Below are positions 43,176-56,800 of a stretch of 64,000 nt of DNA, piece after piece. Each line of letters starts with the position of its first letter. Position 1 is the first letter of the stretch. A program made the position numbers and the translations under genes. The stretch is from Alentia gelatinosa (Eukaryota > Annelida > Polychaeta > Phyllodocida > Polynoidae): contig OX465580.1 in NCBI GenBank assembly GCA_950022655.1, positions 93,080,797-93,144,796 on the forward strand. The letters run 5' to 3'. The notes beneath the pieces are model-generated. The model searched no databases. It saw only the letters and a list, made by a program, of their open reading frames with translations, and was not told where the DNA came from.

Positions 43176-46100
43176 GGCCTATAGGGTCGGTGAGCAGAAT
43201 CAGGATGGTTCGAGGAGTATCGGCAGGGTATAAGCAGAGTCGGTGTGGGGAAGGTCCGGAGACGGTGAGTACGGCAGAGCCACCTGAAAAGCACTCGGGT
43301 GATCCGTCAGAAGGCCACTCACAATCGGGGGTTTGCTTCAGGCGAAGTGGGGACAACTAGCGCTGGTCGCACTCAGACAGCTGCTGATGTTTAGACAGGC
43401 GACACCATGGGCATCCCAAATGACCAGGAGGTTGGGCGCCACCTGACCATCACAGGTCAGCCACTGGTCAGGCTTTATGCTTGGATGGCAGTGGAGGATG
43501 GTGTGTTACCCCCGGGTGCAGGTCAAGTGGGCAGACTCTTGATTCCCGCTTGTGTGTGCTCACCAGCTGGTGCCCTGCTCATTTGCACCATTCAGTTTAC
43601 TCGTGCACATGGACTGCAGCTAGCACCGCAGGGATCTATTTAAAACTACTGAGATATAGGCTTAAACCTGCAGGTGTCTTATATCGAACTTTGGTCTCAG
43701 ACTTTACCCTTTCCATGATAGAGTTACATCAGTTTACTGATTGTGAACATACAAAGAAATATGGCGGTTTATCGATGGGCCATTTACATCAAGGTTCTCG
43801 GAATGTATTCCATGAATCAAACCATACAGTTTGCGGTGTTGCATCTGTTGTTTGTAGGTTCTGCACAAACATCAGGTATGTTCTTCTTTCCGTTCTTCTT
43901 TGACGGCCATACGTCTGATTCATATTGACTATGATAGTGCAAAAGAACCCATAGATTTGGTACTGAAATAAATGCATTATCAAAAAGGAATACTTATTGT
44001 TTTCAGGAAGACGTACCCCATTTGCCATTCAGAATCGGATGCAAACAATAACGTGAGAAAAAGAAGAAACACGCTGTCAACTGATTAGAAAGCGAGGGCA
44101 CAAGAGACAAGACATGGGGAGCAAAGGGAAGGATGAGCATAATCAAGGAGACGAGTTGGCAAAGAATGCCAATAATACCTGACAAAATACTCTGTGGGAA
44201 GCTACTAGCTCAATCCGGTATGCTCCAGTCTGCATGTCCAGTCAAGTCACACAGCTAGAAACCTTATCAAGCAGTGGTAGAGGTGCACACCGCTGGTCTA
44301 TTCAGCAAAGCAAAAAGGTATCCCGTGGGAGGGAGGTAGTGTGCTGAGCTCGGGTGGGGCCAGCCCTGTTCAGATAGTTTGGGCCGAGGAGGGCCGGTAA
44401 GGCGTGGCTACTGTAACCCCAAACGCCCATTGTCAGCCTCTAGTAGTCTATGCATACACAGCGCCGTCAGTGGCCGCTCGCCGAACCAAACCCCTGGGTG
44501 CCAATCAAGGGGACGGTGCAGGTCGACAAAGGTCGGTGGGGCAGTCACAACAGACTGTTGACACTCTACAGGCGGATCCAAATGACGTGTAGTAGCCGAC
44601 CTCACAGTGGGCAGTGTTCAGCGCTGATCTGGACAAAGGCAGTCAGGTGGGGAGGATTGGGCATAGAGCTTGACTGGGGTAGCACCTAGAGTATAAGCTG
44701 ACCACTATACTTGTCCAGGAGGATCAACACGGCTGAGACGTTGTTTACAGGTCTGAGAGCCTAGTAGTGTGATTGGTAGTTTTGTCCCGTTTCTCAATCA
44801 TATCATTAAGAGAAATATAAATACAGATATAGGTTCGAGAAAGTACAAGTTGTGTACATAGAAAGGTGACGGACACGAAATTTGGCAATTGATAAAGACA
44901 AATATGAATTATGGTCATATAGTTGGGAATAATGTTAGTATCGTTCACATGATTTTAATGGTATGTATTTCAATATACAATGAATTAACATAATTTACGA
45001 ATCACTGAACAGCTACTTGTAGTAGCCATAAGAAAATATTTCACTTCGAAGACATACCTGCATAGATGTACTTGAATGAATTTGACAAAAAAAGACATGA
45101 AGAAATAGCTATGGTAGCTGTGGTATTAAGTACAAGCTGGGGAGGCTATGTTATCCAAGTTTTAAAACGATATTTGACAGGGCCGTGGTAAGTTCTTGGT
45201 AATAATATTGATCTAAACTGGACATAATATTCTTATTGTAAATATTCAATCAGAAAGGTTCTGCAATGTAATTTGGCCATCGTAAATGCTATTCTCCACT
45301 GGGTTCTGTAGATTGAAATCATTTTAAAGTATAGAAATTAATTCTTGTTTCGATAAGATCGCCACTGACTGCAGGAGTCTCTTGAGCCTAAAATTTAGAA
45401 ACTATCTGTACTGATTTCTTGATCCGGTTTCATAAATCTAGAGACATCCCTATACCCAGGTACACAATGCTCCACCAAACTGACTTTCTCTGGATTTCAA
45501 CGTTACTCCCAGCCTTTTTGTAATAAGTCACAGTGGAATTTACTGGCTTCAACGCTGATGCCCATATTATTGGAGTCAGTCCCGTGATTAATAGTGGCCA
45601 GTCTATTTTGTTGACGGAACATTGCTACCAACAAGATATACAGTAAATCACTGGAAGCAGAAATGCCCATGTAAGCAGGCTACACCGCAACTGCGACCAA
45701 CTTACACAGAATCGAATCATATTCCTCTTGTCGGGTCTGCATAGCGGGACTCAAGCGTACATGGATATTGTTTTTCCCCGCAGTATTACTGAAATGTTAT
45801 ATCATATCATCTATGCTCCAGCTTCTGTCAGAGTATGTTTCACTCATAAAGATTGGAAACGTTTAGAAATTACCACGATTTTAAGAATATTACCTTACTG
45901 ATAACAGACTGCACATATGCAGAGTAATCTTCCTCTGTAACATGATACAAATAATCAGTATAAGAGATATTTGATAATACTGAGTTCGATGTAGAACTGT
46001 CAAATTACGAAGTTTTAATCTGACTTGGGATGCAATGGGAGTATCTTCTATTCGAAGGCACAGCCAGCAGCATCATCTACTTCAATATGATATGAATTGC

Positions 46101-48236
46101 CAGCTGCAAAGATAATTCATATCCTCTTAAGACATAAAGTGATAAACCCGTACACCTCACAAGAGAAAGTATATTCGCTCTCTCGGCAAATGTAGGATGA
46201 ATACTTAGTCAGATTTTTTTTGTTAATTCGTCCATATTGGAAAGGACATCAAATATACTTTCTGATTAACGCGTAATTCATTTTAGATAGCGTTCCGGAG
46301 GCCTGTGAAGAACATCAGAAGCTTCAGTGCATTCCTTCTTATTATCTCGTGTCATTATCCACAGGAATGAACGTAGGCAATGTTATAGGAGGAATTTTCC
46401 AACGGTGATATTTTATCAATACCTAGTCTTTGTCTCACAATTAGATACAAGGACAATTGATGTTTCAATGCAGTATCCTCTGAATAGACGGCAAGATATC
46501 AAAATCGTCTTTGACTTTCTCAACACAAGATTTGGATACCGACTGATCTGATCCCTTTTCTTATATTTTTACTTTATTATTTTATTATTTTTAATTAATC
46601 AATTACTTATATCATCCTTGTTTGGACGGAGGATTAGTTCCTAAAATGCTTGACATAGTGAGAGTTCAGGCATAGGCGATAGAGTGCGTAGAATTACAGA
46701 GAATTTACAATTCTGCACAATCTAATAGCGGCAATAGGATTATAAGACCATGACTAAAATCCATTACTGAATAATAGTTATTCAATAATATGTCTTATAC
46801 CAACCCACGGAAATCTTGCAATACGATACAAGCCATACCATGGTTACGTTCTAGCTTGCCCATGTGTCTTGCACATATTAGTTAGGAAAGATTTAGACAT
46901 ATGCATAGAATTGAGACACAGAAGACGTAAAAATTCAAGAGTTATTGCTTCAACTCACCCCACTGTCAACCCCAAGAGCGATCGCTCTATCATTTCGACG
47001 ACAGGCCAAAAAATAAAGTCAATCAGTTCAACAACAGGCATTTCATCATGGGAAACCAACACCTCCCATCTGTTTTGAGATGGCAGTTGATCATTGACAA
47101 ACTTTGTAATCCATATTCTAGGAGGCTCTTTCCTCAGCGGCACCTTTGCCTTCACGGAAAGTCATATCTGGAAATTATAATCTAGCAGCATAGAGAAACA
47201 CAACAAAACATTAGGTTATGCAACCAAGCCAGTGATTTTGATGTTTCCAACTGTTGTATTATCCACTCTAATAAAATTGTTTCCCGTTCTGTTTTAACGC
47301 CATCCCTACCCTTTCCGGCATTGATATTATCAAAAAATAACCTTGTATTATCTTGATATAATGTAAGCTGGAAACCAGAACTTATGGTTTTGCAATTTGA
47401 AAGTATTAGTATTCTGCTATTGTCTAGTGATCTGCTGGCTGGTCTAACAATAGACGTTACAGCTTTTTCAATCAAGCAGCACACTTGGTGTAGAATCCAC
47501 TCACCATGTCTCCTCGATTATTATGCGCTTTAAAGGTCGATACCGAGTAGAATGAACGTAGACATTTTGTCCACACTCAAAACCTCTGATCGACCTTTAC
47601 CGCCCGGGACTTCATAGCCGACATTTAAGGTCGATTCAAACCATGTGAACGACATCAGATTCACTTCAAGGAAGATTCAAAGCCGCCCACCCGCTTCGAT
47701 GAAGGCTGAGGCTTAACTCCTCCCAGTGGAACAGTTACTCCTTTATCAGCAAAGCCAACCGACCACATTGATCAGCCCACGTGGTCTCCTCCGGCATCTT
47801 ATCACCGGGAGATGGTGAATGCCGGTTGGCACTCTTGGTTTCCATTCCTATTTTCTTTAGTTGAATAGAAATATTTTGCTTTCGTTTTGCCGTGAATCAA
47901 GGGTAGTAGGAGATCCCAAGTTTGCGGTCCCTTATCCCGTATGGCTTTGGTTGATGTCCAATGAGCTAGGACGTGGTCAGAATGAATGGCACTTCTGATA
48001 CTTTATATTTGTGGTCACTCTGTAACGTCCGAGCATTCTAGCTAGCCTGGTACAGAAACCTCAAGAAATAACGCAATTAGAACACTTCTAGCTGTACAAG
48101 CTTAGTAATTTGTGTAATACACTTAGGAATATACAATTTTTGTTCAAGCGGTAACTGCATATTAGAACACATCGCCACGCCTTAAGAAATTCACTTACTA
48201 GTATGCAAATGGGATGATAGGTACAGTAGACATGCA
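43176..48236. other. Non-coding stretch, nothing recognised
   Basis: G-rich to about 43340, then mostly AT-rich. The 140-codon frame at 43481-43903 and the 100-codon minus frame at 47182-47484 have no recognisable domain. No RNA gene or repeat family was identified. Confidence 0.4.
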
Positions 48237-48266
48237 CATAGTTCGTCTATATATAGACGAACTATG
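48237..48266. repeat. Perfect 30-bp palindrome
   Basis: catagttcgtctata is followed directly by its exact reverse complement, giving 15+15 bases without a loop. Such a sequence can extrude as a cruciform. No adjacent element ends were seen. Confidence 0.95.
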
Positions 48267-51200
48267 CCTTATTCTGCCAAACACGCCGATTCTCATGCCA
48301 TCCCGCGTGTATCTTGCTAGTAATGCAATCTTAATTCAGTTTTCATTATATTAAAAATATTGTGCAAATCCATATTTCTATCATATACACTTTCCGATCA
48401 AACACGAGATTACAACTCGACAGCTTCATTTGAATATGATTCAGTAGACGTAGGATATGGGTCATCTGTGTATGCTTGCCTTATTTACTCTTCTGCAGCT
48501 GGGCCAACCTCAGAAGAAATAGCAAAGCGTAGCAGGATCTGTTATTCCCATTCATTGGATTACCTATAAAAGGATTCTGTAATCTTTCGACTCCCAGGCG
48601 GTCTGACAGTCATGATAACAAAAAACAGCCAGATCCTTAACGAGGGGCTGAATTGTGCTTAATTCAAATGATATCACTTTCCTCTCGTTTGGCGTTTTAG
48701 TAGGAAACCTTGTATGCCTTCCCTCTTCAGTTGCTCAAAATTTAGCTAGCACTGTACTAGGTACATGATCATTATACAAAATTCCAAACAGTAACAGCAA
48801 CCAGTTTCTACCTAATAAAAACGGGTATTCTAATTAAGATTTAGTAAGATATAGTGTCATTCACAACGAAGTGCTCTCTTTTTAATTCTTGGTGAGCTAA
48901 ACAAGGTGCAAGTCGAATGATTTGTTTTATTCGTCTTAAGGAATGCAGCATTGAGTCCACAGAGGTACCAGCTTTAACTACTTGTATCGTTTGTACAGAG
49001 AAATGTTCTGAAATCAAAGGCAATTGGCGCGTTCGCTACCTTGACATACGTCCTTCAAGCTGTGTCAAGTATCTTATCACTAACCTTAAGATGGTCATCA
49101 ATGACTATTATCAACTGGTCAGTGTGAAAGTATTCTTTGGTTACATCTTTGAATCATATGAATGATATGCTTTGTAAGCTGCTGTATTTTTTCTTTATAC
49201 CCTCCTGGAATTTATAGTTTACATATGTGAGTAATCTATTTAGCCTTAGCGCTATGTACTTGACTGAACGAAACTCGTTCCCGTCCCACTTCCTCAAGGC
49301 TTCTTAATACAGATATCACAGATCTGGAGGTTTTATGGTTACCTTTATGTGTTTCTTTGTGGAAAGTGAAAGAATTCGTCAGGTTGCACTCTATACTCCC
49401 AGACAAATAAGAAAGCGAACCATGCTGGCCAGCAACGCGGAAAAAAATACAAAAGTAGGAACAATGAAAAAGATAATTAACATTGAATTAACAATCTAAA
49501 GGAATCGGGAACCGCCAAAAATTGATTTATTCAATTAATCGCGTGTCACGTGATGAATTTCTTGACGCCTGGGCGGAATTCTTCCACCTTAAACCCGCCA
49601 ACAAAAGGGACTTTTAATCTTCCGCACTGTGGCTTCTTTTTGGTCGGCAATAAAATCAGAACGTAATATAAATAAAGAGAAAGGGCCCTGACAGAGGCGA
49701 GAGATGGATGAACCTGAGAGCCGACACCCTCTCTTTCTTAGAGGATATTAATCTTTCTTTTGGAGTATTAATTTCCTGTTCGCCAGCACAGGGAGTGTCC
49801 CATGGGGAGAACGCAGGTTCACCACGTAACCAAATGCTTATCTGTGGCGGTTCTGCACATAGTATGAGCACGAAACGCTTTATTACCTGAAAGGAATCGC
49901 CTGCAGCGATAGTGAATTTGTATTGTGGATTGAGCTTCAGATGACTTTCTTGCGACATTGGTGATAAATCTCCAGCCTCAGTGATCCCTCAGAATTGCTT
50001 CAGCCTTTATTCAATTGTATTTATATATACACGTATAAGCAATATCATTTTATTCCCATTTGTGCTTTATTGTGCTATGCCCACTGTGTGATATCATTTC
50101 CTTTTTCAAGTTCAGTTGGATTTGGATACTTGATTCCCGACACAGTAGAAACAAATAATTCTGAAAGAGCGATGTACTTCAGTGGGGTTAGCATTCACGT
50201 AGGTATATCCGACAATTGTAATTGATATCAGCATTCTGTATTGTTAATGCTCATTTCGTATACTGTTACATATTACGTGATAGTGATACCGAATGTGAAC
50301 TGCCAAGGTATTAGAGTATCACGGTGACTATATCTTCACCTCTCAGTACCCATTAAACTATATGTCAACGGAAGTTTACTGAACGTAGTGCAGGGTTCCA
50401 TAAGGCTGGCTATCGTGATCCAAGGGTTAGCAGAAGATTGCACTTTTAGCAGTATGACATATTGATAAATTCAGACCTTCCACAGAAACGTATCTATCAT
50501 TAAGTCCCGGTTCCCTTAAAGTACCTATCTAACTACCTTCCTACAGAACCATATCAGCAGGTGCTTGAAAGGTCCATACTGTGTTGTAGAGGCAAACGCC
50601 GGCGGAACGTACCGATCTTTTGATTTTTAGAGTTGGTTTGTCTTGACTGATCTATAAGCATATCCCACAATTCTGAGAATGTATTATCTGGCACTGTCCA
50701 GTCATTTCCCCCTCTAGATCATGACATGCATCCCTGATTCTAAAATTCCGTATGAGGTTGCCATTGCCTTTCGATTTGATATTCATGATAAAAAACAGCG
50801 ATTCAGCATTGAACTGTATCTATAAAGGGTCCACATTTGCTATGTAGTTTAAGATTACCTCCCAATGGAATTGAAGTAAGCTAGGTTGATACATGTAACA
50901 TTCAAATGAAAGGAAGGTAGATAATTCCGCTGAAGTTCTGAATGGAAATGAGTATGATTTACAACAAACGCATAGCTTTTATAACTGATACAGTCTAAAA
51001 CTCTCAGCGCTTTTACCTTCCTCAGCACGGCCACTGGGGCGATATTCCCTGCCATTTTTATGGCGATAAGGGATGATCGTTATGGGCACTGAAGGCGGTT
51101 TCATGGCGCCCAACCGGCGTCGGCTCCATTACTTCAACACGGACCCATTCATGATCTAATAACTTGAGACATGAAGCTCCTGACAATAGAGTTTCACTGG

Positions 51201-51779
51201 GAGGGCGGCCATGGAATAGTCCCGTCTCTGTACAACATGGGTCATACACCGCGAACCAACACACCGTGAAAACTGCTTCCGGGACATCATCAGTGGAAAT
51301 CTATTTTTAGCACAGGCTTGCAGGCCGTGATGATGTTCATTTCAATACAGTGGTTATAATAGCTTAGTGTTTAAAAGGACGAAAACAGTATATCTTGACT
51401 TGAGAATTTGATATCAAATGAACGGTGAACATTCAGTTCCAACAGATATGACACGGCATAGTATTGAAAGTTCAGTGTATCTTCTGAACGTAGGTTACTA
51501 CACGGGTGCAGTAAATATACAAGGCCGAATACATAAAATCCAAATCAAATACGTAAATACATCGAGATATAAAAGAAAAGGCATAAATATCATCAGCAAT
51601 CAATGTATGGACTACTTTCCCTGTCACTTTATATATAACTACCATGGCCATGGTGACCATTACTAGGTTTTGTTATATCAAAACACACGCGATGTGCTCT
51701 ACTGAATTTTATGAATCATGATGAGTTAAAGTTTGTTTAAGGTACATCTTATGTATCGTTTACCATGGAATAGATAATA
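48267..51779. other. Non-coding stretch, nothing recognised
   Basis: AT-rich sequence without a supported gene, RNA or repeat. Frames are at most 100 codons and show no domain. Confidence 0.4.
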
Positions 51780-52440
51780 GACGATAACCGAAGGTTTTGT
51801 AACCACGAGAGGTTGATGCATAATGAGGTCAACCTCGAGCGGTTAAATTAGACTATAATCGATGATTTTTTACCGGTGGCCGTAGACCATGGGGGGTTGA
51901 CGCGTAGTAATACACGAGCGATAGCGATTGTATTACGTCGTCAACCTCGAGTGTTTTACAGAGGTAACCGTCCAAAACCCATCAACTGTTGTATTTCTTA
52001 CCCCTGGTCATTGATGGTCATTTGCATTCTTATAAGGTCGATAATGGGATTGGAAAAGCTGTAAATCAAGGGGGTAATACATTTTCAATGGGGACTCGGA
52101 AACCATCGTCTGTTGTATTGCTTATCCATCTTCTCCAATAAAGTAAACACATGAATGGCAATACTAAAGGGTATACCAATAAGGATCATTTTTGCTTTAT
52201 AGCACATATGGACTATTTCCCTCTACAATGGCTTTGAGACTGTATACCACGGATTTGTCCTTATTATCCATCGTATACAAAGTCCCCATTGAAAATGCAT
52301 GGGGACTCAGTAAACCACGACCCATTGTATAAAACCTGTCAGATACCATAACTTTGGTATACGGATTCAAACCTGTGGTATACGGCCTCAAAACCATGGT
52401 ATACGGGAAAAATAGTCCCTTTTGCTATAGAGCAAAGAAA
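51780..52440. repeat. Array of nested palindromes downstream of the gag-like ORF
   Basis: Several inverted repeats lie side by side. Two hairpins at about 51798-51846 and 51880-51965 share arms of the type cgag(a/g)ggttga / tcaacctcgag. A larger fold-back pairs about 52187-52254 with 52370-52440 (ggtatac and gctatagagcaaa words). cattttcaatggggac (52079) is inverted at 52281. Inside the last fold-back, ggtatacgg occurs three times at about 22-bp spacing. Parts recur at 57097-57365. The array begins right where the open frame after the gag-like ORF ends, so it is probably the terminal region of that element. Confidence 0.8.
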
Positions 52441-52599
52441 TAGTTCCTAATGTTATACCCGTTAATATGGCAATATTAATTTTTTCTCTAGATACACTTC
52501 ATTGCAACTCGCTTTGGTAATACATAAGTCTTCGCTATCATGAGAGAATTCGTTTTCCGAAACATTGTCCCCAGGGTTAAGCACCAGCGAATTCTCGTT

Positions 52600-53811
52600 T
52601 CATTTGATACTTTTCAGTCTCTTAACCGCATCACACTCTGATTTCGGGTGCTCTGCATCACATGCTGCACACCTACGGTCATACTTGCAGTTCTTGAAAA
52701 CACATGTTCCCTCTTGATAATTATTACATATCAATGTTTTACCGTCTTTTCCCTTGACCTTGGTCGATAATTTCCTGGATGTACTCGGGACTTTTTTCTT
52801 TGCCACTTCCCTGGTAGCTTCCATTCCAAGAAATCTTGTTGCTAGGCCTTGATCCCCTAATGTAAAAGCCGATAATCCATCCTTCACTACTTTCCGTCTT
52901 ACCTCGGAGTCATACTTCACTAAGGCAGCCGTGGTGTACGTACGTGTATCTGCCTTTTCCGTTAAAAAGGCCACATGGCTTAAGAGACCTTTAACATCCT
53001 TCCCCTCCTCTAGTAGTTCCATAGATAACTGCGTCAACAAATTAATTAATAGTTCGAAGGTCATAGGCTTAGACCGGTCCTCCTTTGATAAGAATCGTTT
53101 CAAGTTATACTTGCGTTCATTTCTTTTCCTGCGACGTTTCGCATCCCGGGATGCACCGTATCCTGATCTTGACCTGTGTCGATGCTTTATCCCTTCGTCC
53201 GAGCTTGTGTCTGAATCACTATCAGAGGTGGTAGAGTTGGACGAAACCCTGCGCGTAGCTTTGGACTTGCGACGAGAGCGGCGACGAGCACGTGGAGACC
53301 TTCTAGTCGCTTTAGGTGTTTCATCGTCTGTAGAATAATCCTCAGATAACGACTTAGCGGAGCTTTCAGCGACGACTTTATGAACCACAGTACTTTTGCG
53401 GTCACTGGGTTTCTTTGGGTCAATCTTGTTTTCTTGTAATCCAGCAGCTGTCTCGTGTTCACTCACCCGCGACCGCTGTTGAGTGGCCGCTGACTGCCCT
53501 GTTGCACTAATGGAAGGGCCTGCTTGTCCCTCAATTTGTGTGGTTTTCTTGCCAATACCTTTGGATTTTGGCGTTAGGGTATCGGATATGGCTTGGATGG
53601 ACACCTCCAAGCTGGACATACGACTGGACATATTGTTGTAGACCCCTAACATCTCGTCTCTAAGCGAAGATCCATCATGGCGACCACTGTGCTTTGATCC
53701 TTGCTTGCTTGATATGCTGTTGTCGTCTTTCCATAAAGACGGGCATTTGGCCCCCGTGGGCTTGTAATGCCTGGTTTTGCACGCTGTGCAATACCTTAAC
53801 CTCGATGCCAT
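52600..53811 (-). CDS. Gag-like protein of a DIRS-type (tyrosine recombinase) retrotransposon
   Basis: Intact 403-codon ORF, far longer than chance in this AT-rich DNA. Residues 8-23 hold a C-x2-C-x3-H-x7-C cluster. Residues 165-240 are Arg/Ser-rich and very basic. Residues 250-335 form a predicted helical region with AALVKYDSEVR and GLSAFTLGD words. The C-terminus has C362-x7-C370-x4-C375 followed by C381-x2-C384-x3-H388-x4-C393. A CCCH-like finger next to a CxxC...HP..C knuckle is, as I recall it, typical of gag-like ORFs of DIRS/Ngaro-type elements in invertebrates. No reverse transcriptase or tyrosine recombinase ORF follows within the window, so the copy is non-autonomous, deleted or recombined. 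After the TGA the frame stays open about 45 more codons, to the palindrome array. A cellular CCCH-finger protein is a less likely alternative. Confidence 0.65.
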   Translation of the reverse strand: MASRLRYCTACKTRHYKPTGAKCPSLWKDDNSISSKQGSKHSGRHDGSSLRDEMLGVYNNMSSRMSSLEVSIQAISDTLTPKSKGIGKKTTQIEGQAGPSISATGQSAATQQRSRVSEHETAAGLQENKIDPKKPSDRKSTVVHKVVAESSAKSLSEDYSTDDETPKATRRSPRARRRSRRKSKATRRVSSNSTTSDSDSDTSSDEGIKHRHRSRSGYGASRDAKRRRKRNERKYNLKRFLSKEDRSKPMTFELLINLLTQLSMELLEEGKDVKGLLSHVAFLTEKADTRTYTTAALVKYDSEVRRKVVKDGLSAFTLGDQGLATRFLGMEATREVAKKKVPSTSRKLSTKVKGKDGKTLICNNYQEGTCVFKNCKYDRRCAACDAEHPKSECDAVKRLKSIK

Positions 53812-56800
53812 CCTAAATAATGTCCAATGGCACCATAAACTGCAGATAATCCCGGATAAAAATTTTCAACAGCTCAACACTCCGTTCGAACCTGGCAGTG
53901 CTGGATCTATGGCGGCGCGGTAACACCCAGCGCCACCTAACGTTAGAATAAGGGCGATGAACAGTGTTGCCCTCTGGTGTATTCGTATGGAAATATATAA
54001 CCTTACTAAGGATACTAAGGTAGACATCAAACCTATGCTTCAACAGTTCGAATTCGATCTTGCATACACAACGATTCTTTTCCTGACCAGCTTCCCTGTG
54101 TAATTCACACAGGCCAGTGAGTGGCTATCAGTATGGGGTCCACAGGCGGACACTGGTACCCAGCAGACGTTAGAGGAATGTTAGGACCCCGAAAGGTAGC
54201 AGACCTGGGTGCTGTATGCGGGGCACACCTCCTGCCTCCTCGTCGGAGCTGCACATTCGCAGTAGTGGATTCTAGTTTTTATTACATGGGTGAGGACTGG
54301 GGAGTTATGGGAAAACCGCTCGCATTTACTAGGACTTCTTCATTAATCATGGCAGTAACTATCAGGAGTGTAAGGATAAGACCATCCTTTTATTGTGTAT
54401 CTGGGGCGACTTTTAAATTCTAGACAATCCGGAGCCAACATTAAGCTTATCATAGTGATAAAACCTTGTGGGATATAGATTAGATTCAGATTATGAATTT
54501 CTCTGAATATTATCGCCAAGATTTTCTTCTAAATGTGTTCTACTATACTTTCTCATAATCTAATTTTCTAAATACAACAGTTTAAGTGGATGTATATGGC
54601 TGTTTTATATCATGTGATCAGGAACTGAATATTAAGCCAGTATTAGCCTGTCGTCAAAATACACTCACACGACAGAGTATATCTGTACACGCTGGCACAT
54701 CACAATAGTTTTTCAAATATCAACGGATATGATATTTCACAATTAACCACTCCTCGATAGTGTGAATTCAATGTTGAGGCAAGTTTCCAACATGAATTAT
54801 GTAAATGGTACTATGAAGAATATCTACGGGTACACACAGCCCAACCCGTCACCTCGTTAGGCAGTGTATCCTGGTCACACAGCATGCCGTTAACAAGCGG
54901 CCACCATCTCGTGTGATGCCGCGAGGTTTCACACAAGAAGCACGTAGGTCACGCGTTAGACTTCACGGCGCATGCCCGAGATGTTTAAAAGCGATTCCTA
55001 GACTAGAAATACAGAGTTGATATGAAAGAGTCCAAGATCCCCACCTTGACCTTATTGTTAGATATGGGGAGATAGCTAGAGACTGTAAGCTTTATTAAGG
55101 GGGATAGCTAGAGATTATAAGCCTTTGAGTAACCTGTCTTCTGTTTCTTATTAACGCGGTTTCGGCTATATTTTTTGTCTACTGAAATGATTTAATTAAA
55201 AAAGTGTATAAGGAATAGTCTGAAAGAAAGGCAATCAGGAAGTTCTGTAGCATATGACATTTCAGATTGATTTTATAGTTGGTTCTCCAGTGGTTTCTAT
55301 TCAATACACAGTAAATAAGCTGTTTTAAGCGGTGTTGAGCGGTGTTGAGGTAATCAACCCCAAAATATCCGAAGCCAATTTTCCTTTATTTCCCCCAAAT
55401 AGTCTTTCATTGCAGGCCATTCATAGAATCAGTATAAACAAAATATCTGGACTGAAATCCATACTACATATCGATTATTAAGAAAAAAGGAAATACCGTT
55501 TGTGGGAATACCACTTGAGGCGTAGTGTGAATGGTAATCATTCTTATCATACCAATGATATGACGTGATATTCAGGGTTGGGCAATTGGGCACTGTCATA
55601 AAACGTCAGCGGACTCCTCTATCACAATACCCCTGGAGGGGTGCTCCAGAGAACCGCTGTCAGACTATGGTGTTCCATAGTGAAATATATATGTATCGCC
55701 ACAACGAGAAATAAGCCTGTGTGGGGAGCGATTTGATTGTTCCATTGGCAGGTGGCAGTGGCAGCCCACCAGTTACTAACCAGCTGCAGTGGACCTGAGT
55801 CCCATTCCAATACCACCATCATTGCCGACAATTTCCCCACTTCCCATCCCCGTGACGGACCCACACCCCTGACGTAGCCACTTTCTTCTTCGCCGGAAGC
55901 CATGGGCGCCAGGGCATGCTGCCCTGCGGAAGCCAATTGTTACAAATGCCCCTCGGCCTCTGTCACTCAACCGTTTGGCGGTTAGTGGCTGGGATGAGCA
56001 TTGTTTATCGCAATGACATGGGTTTTGTGTGCGTGTGCATGGAGAGGAGGGAGATTGTAGTCGTACATTGCCATGATGCTTGGAGCGTCGGACTTTGGCT
56101 CACACATAGGTCAGTCGCCGCTCGTTTCGCCATATCTTTCTCTTTTTGTGATACTTGATGTAATCATGGTGTGCCCATGTCTGTTCCTGTACCTGCTGCG
56201 TGAACCCCAATACGTCATTTTTAGTCCCAATGGGGGTTTTAGGAGATATATGGACGAATTAGTTATGTCTGATAACTAAACTCGGGGTGTTAAAGGAAGA
56301 GGGTCTGAAAGGGAGGGTTGAGCTTGGTGCCCTTACAGGAAAAATCTGGAACTAAAAGCAATTAACAAGTGCAAGGAGCGTCAGACAAACATGGAGGATA
56401 GTGTGCAGTCTTCCCTGATCTGTCGAATTAGGGTTTCTTTTTCACATATTCTAATTAATATATTCTCGCCCGTCTCAAATTTATCTTTTGATCTGTGCTT
56501 GTATTTCTTTCATAGGTTTTACACTCAATAGCCCTTGATCAGTGTCTTTTTCTTTTAAACATTTATACCTCTGGTACTATGGCTAGCTTTATTGAGCCCT
56601 GCACTGATCCCTTTGAGCCTTTTATGTAGAACAATCTACGTTTGCATCCCAATAACGTCATGGGAGAAGCCTCGTCTCTTCCTGCTAGAGGTCTCATCTA
56701 TCCTTGAGACAGACACCTTACTTTGACATCAATTTGTAATTTCTTTATACTTGCCAATATCTCATTTTACCGCCAGTCAATGTTACAGCTCGTTTAATGA

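Noticed and set aside
43027..43356. Proline-rich 109-codon minus-strand frame
   Set aside because: Derived from the 35-bp minisatellite, whose unit length changes frame at every repeat.
50394..50420. Sequence starting cagggttcc resembling the nested element's end
   Set aside because: Only the first bases match, with no inverted partner and no target duplication.
52931..53338. 135-codon plus-strand frame inside the gag-like ORF
   Set aside because: Antisense of the Arg/Ser-rich segment; composition effect.
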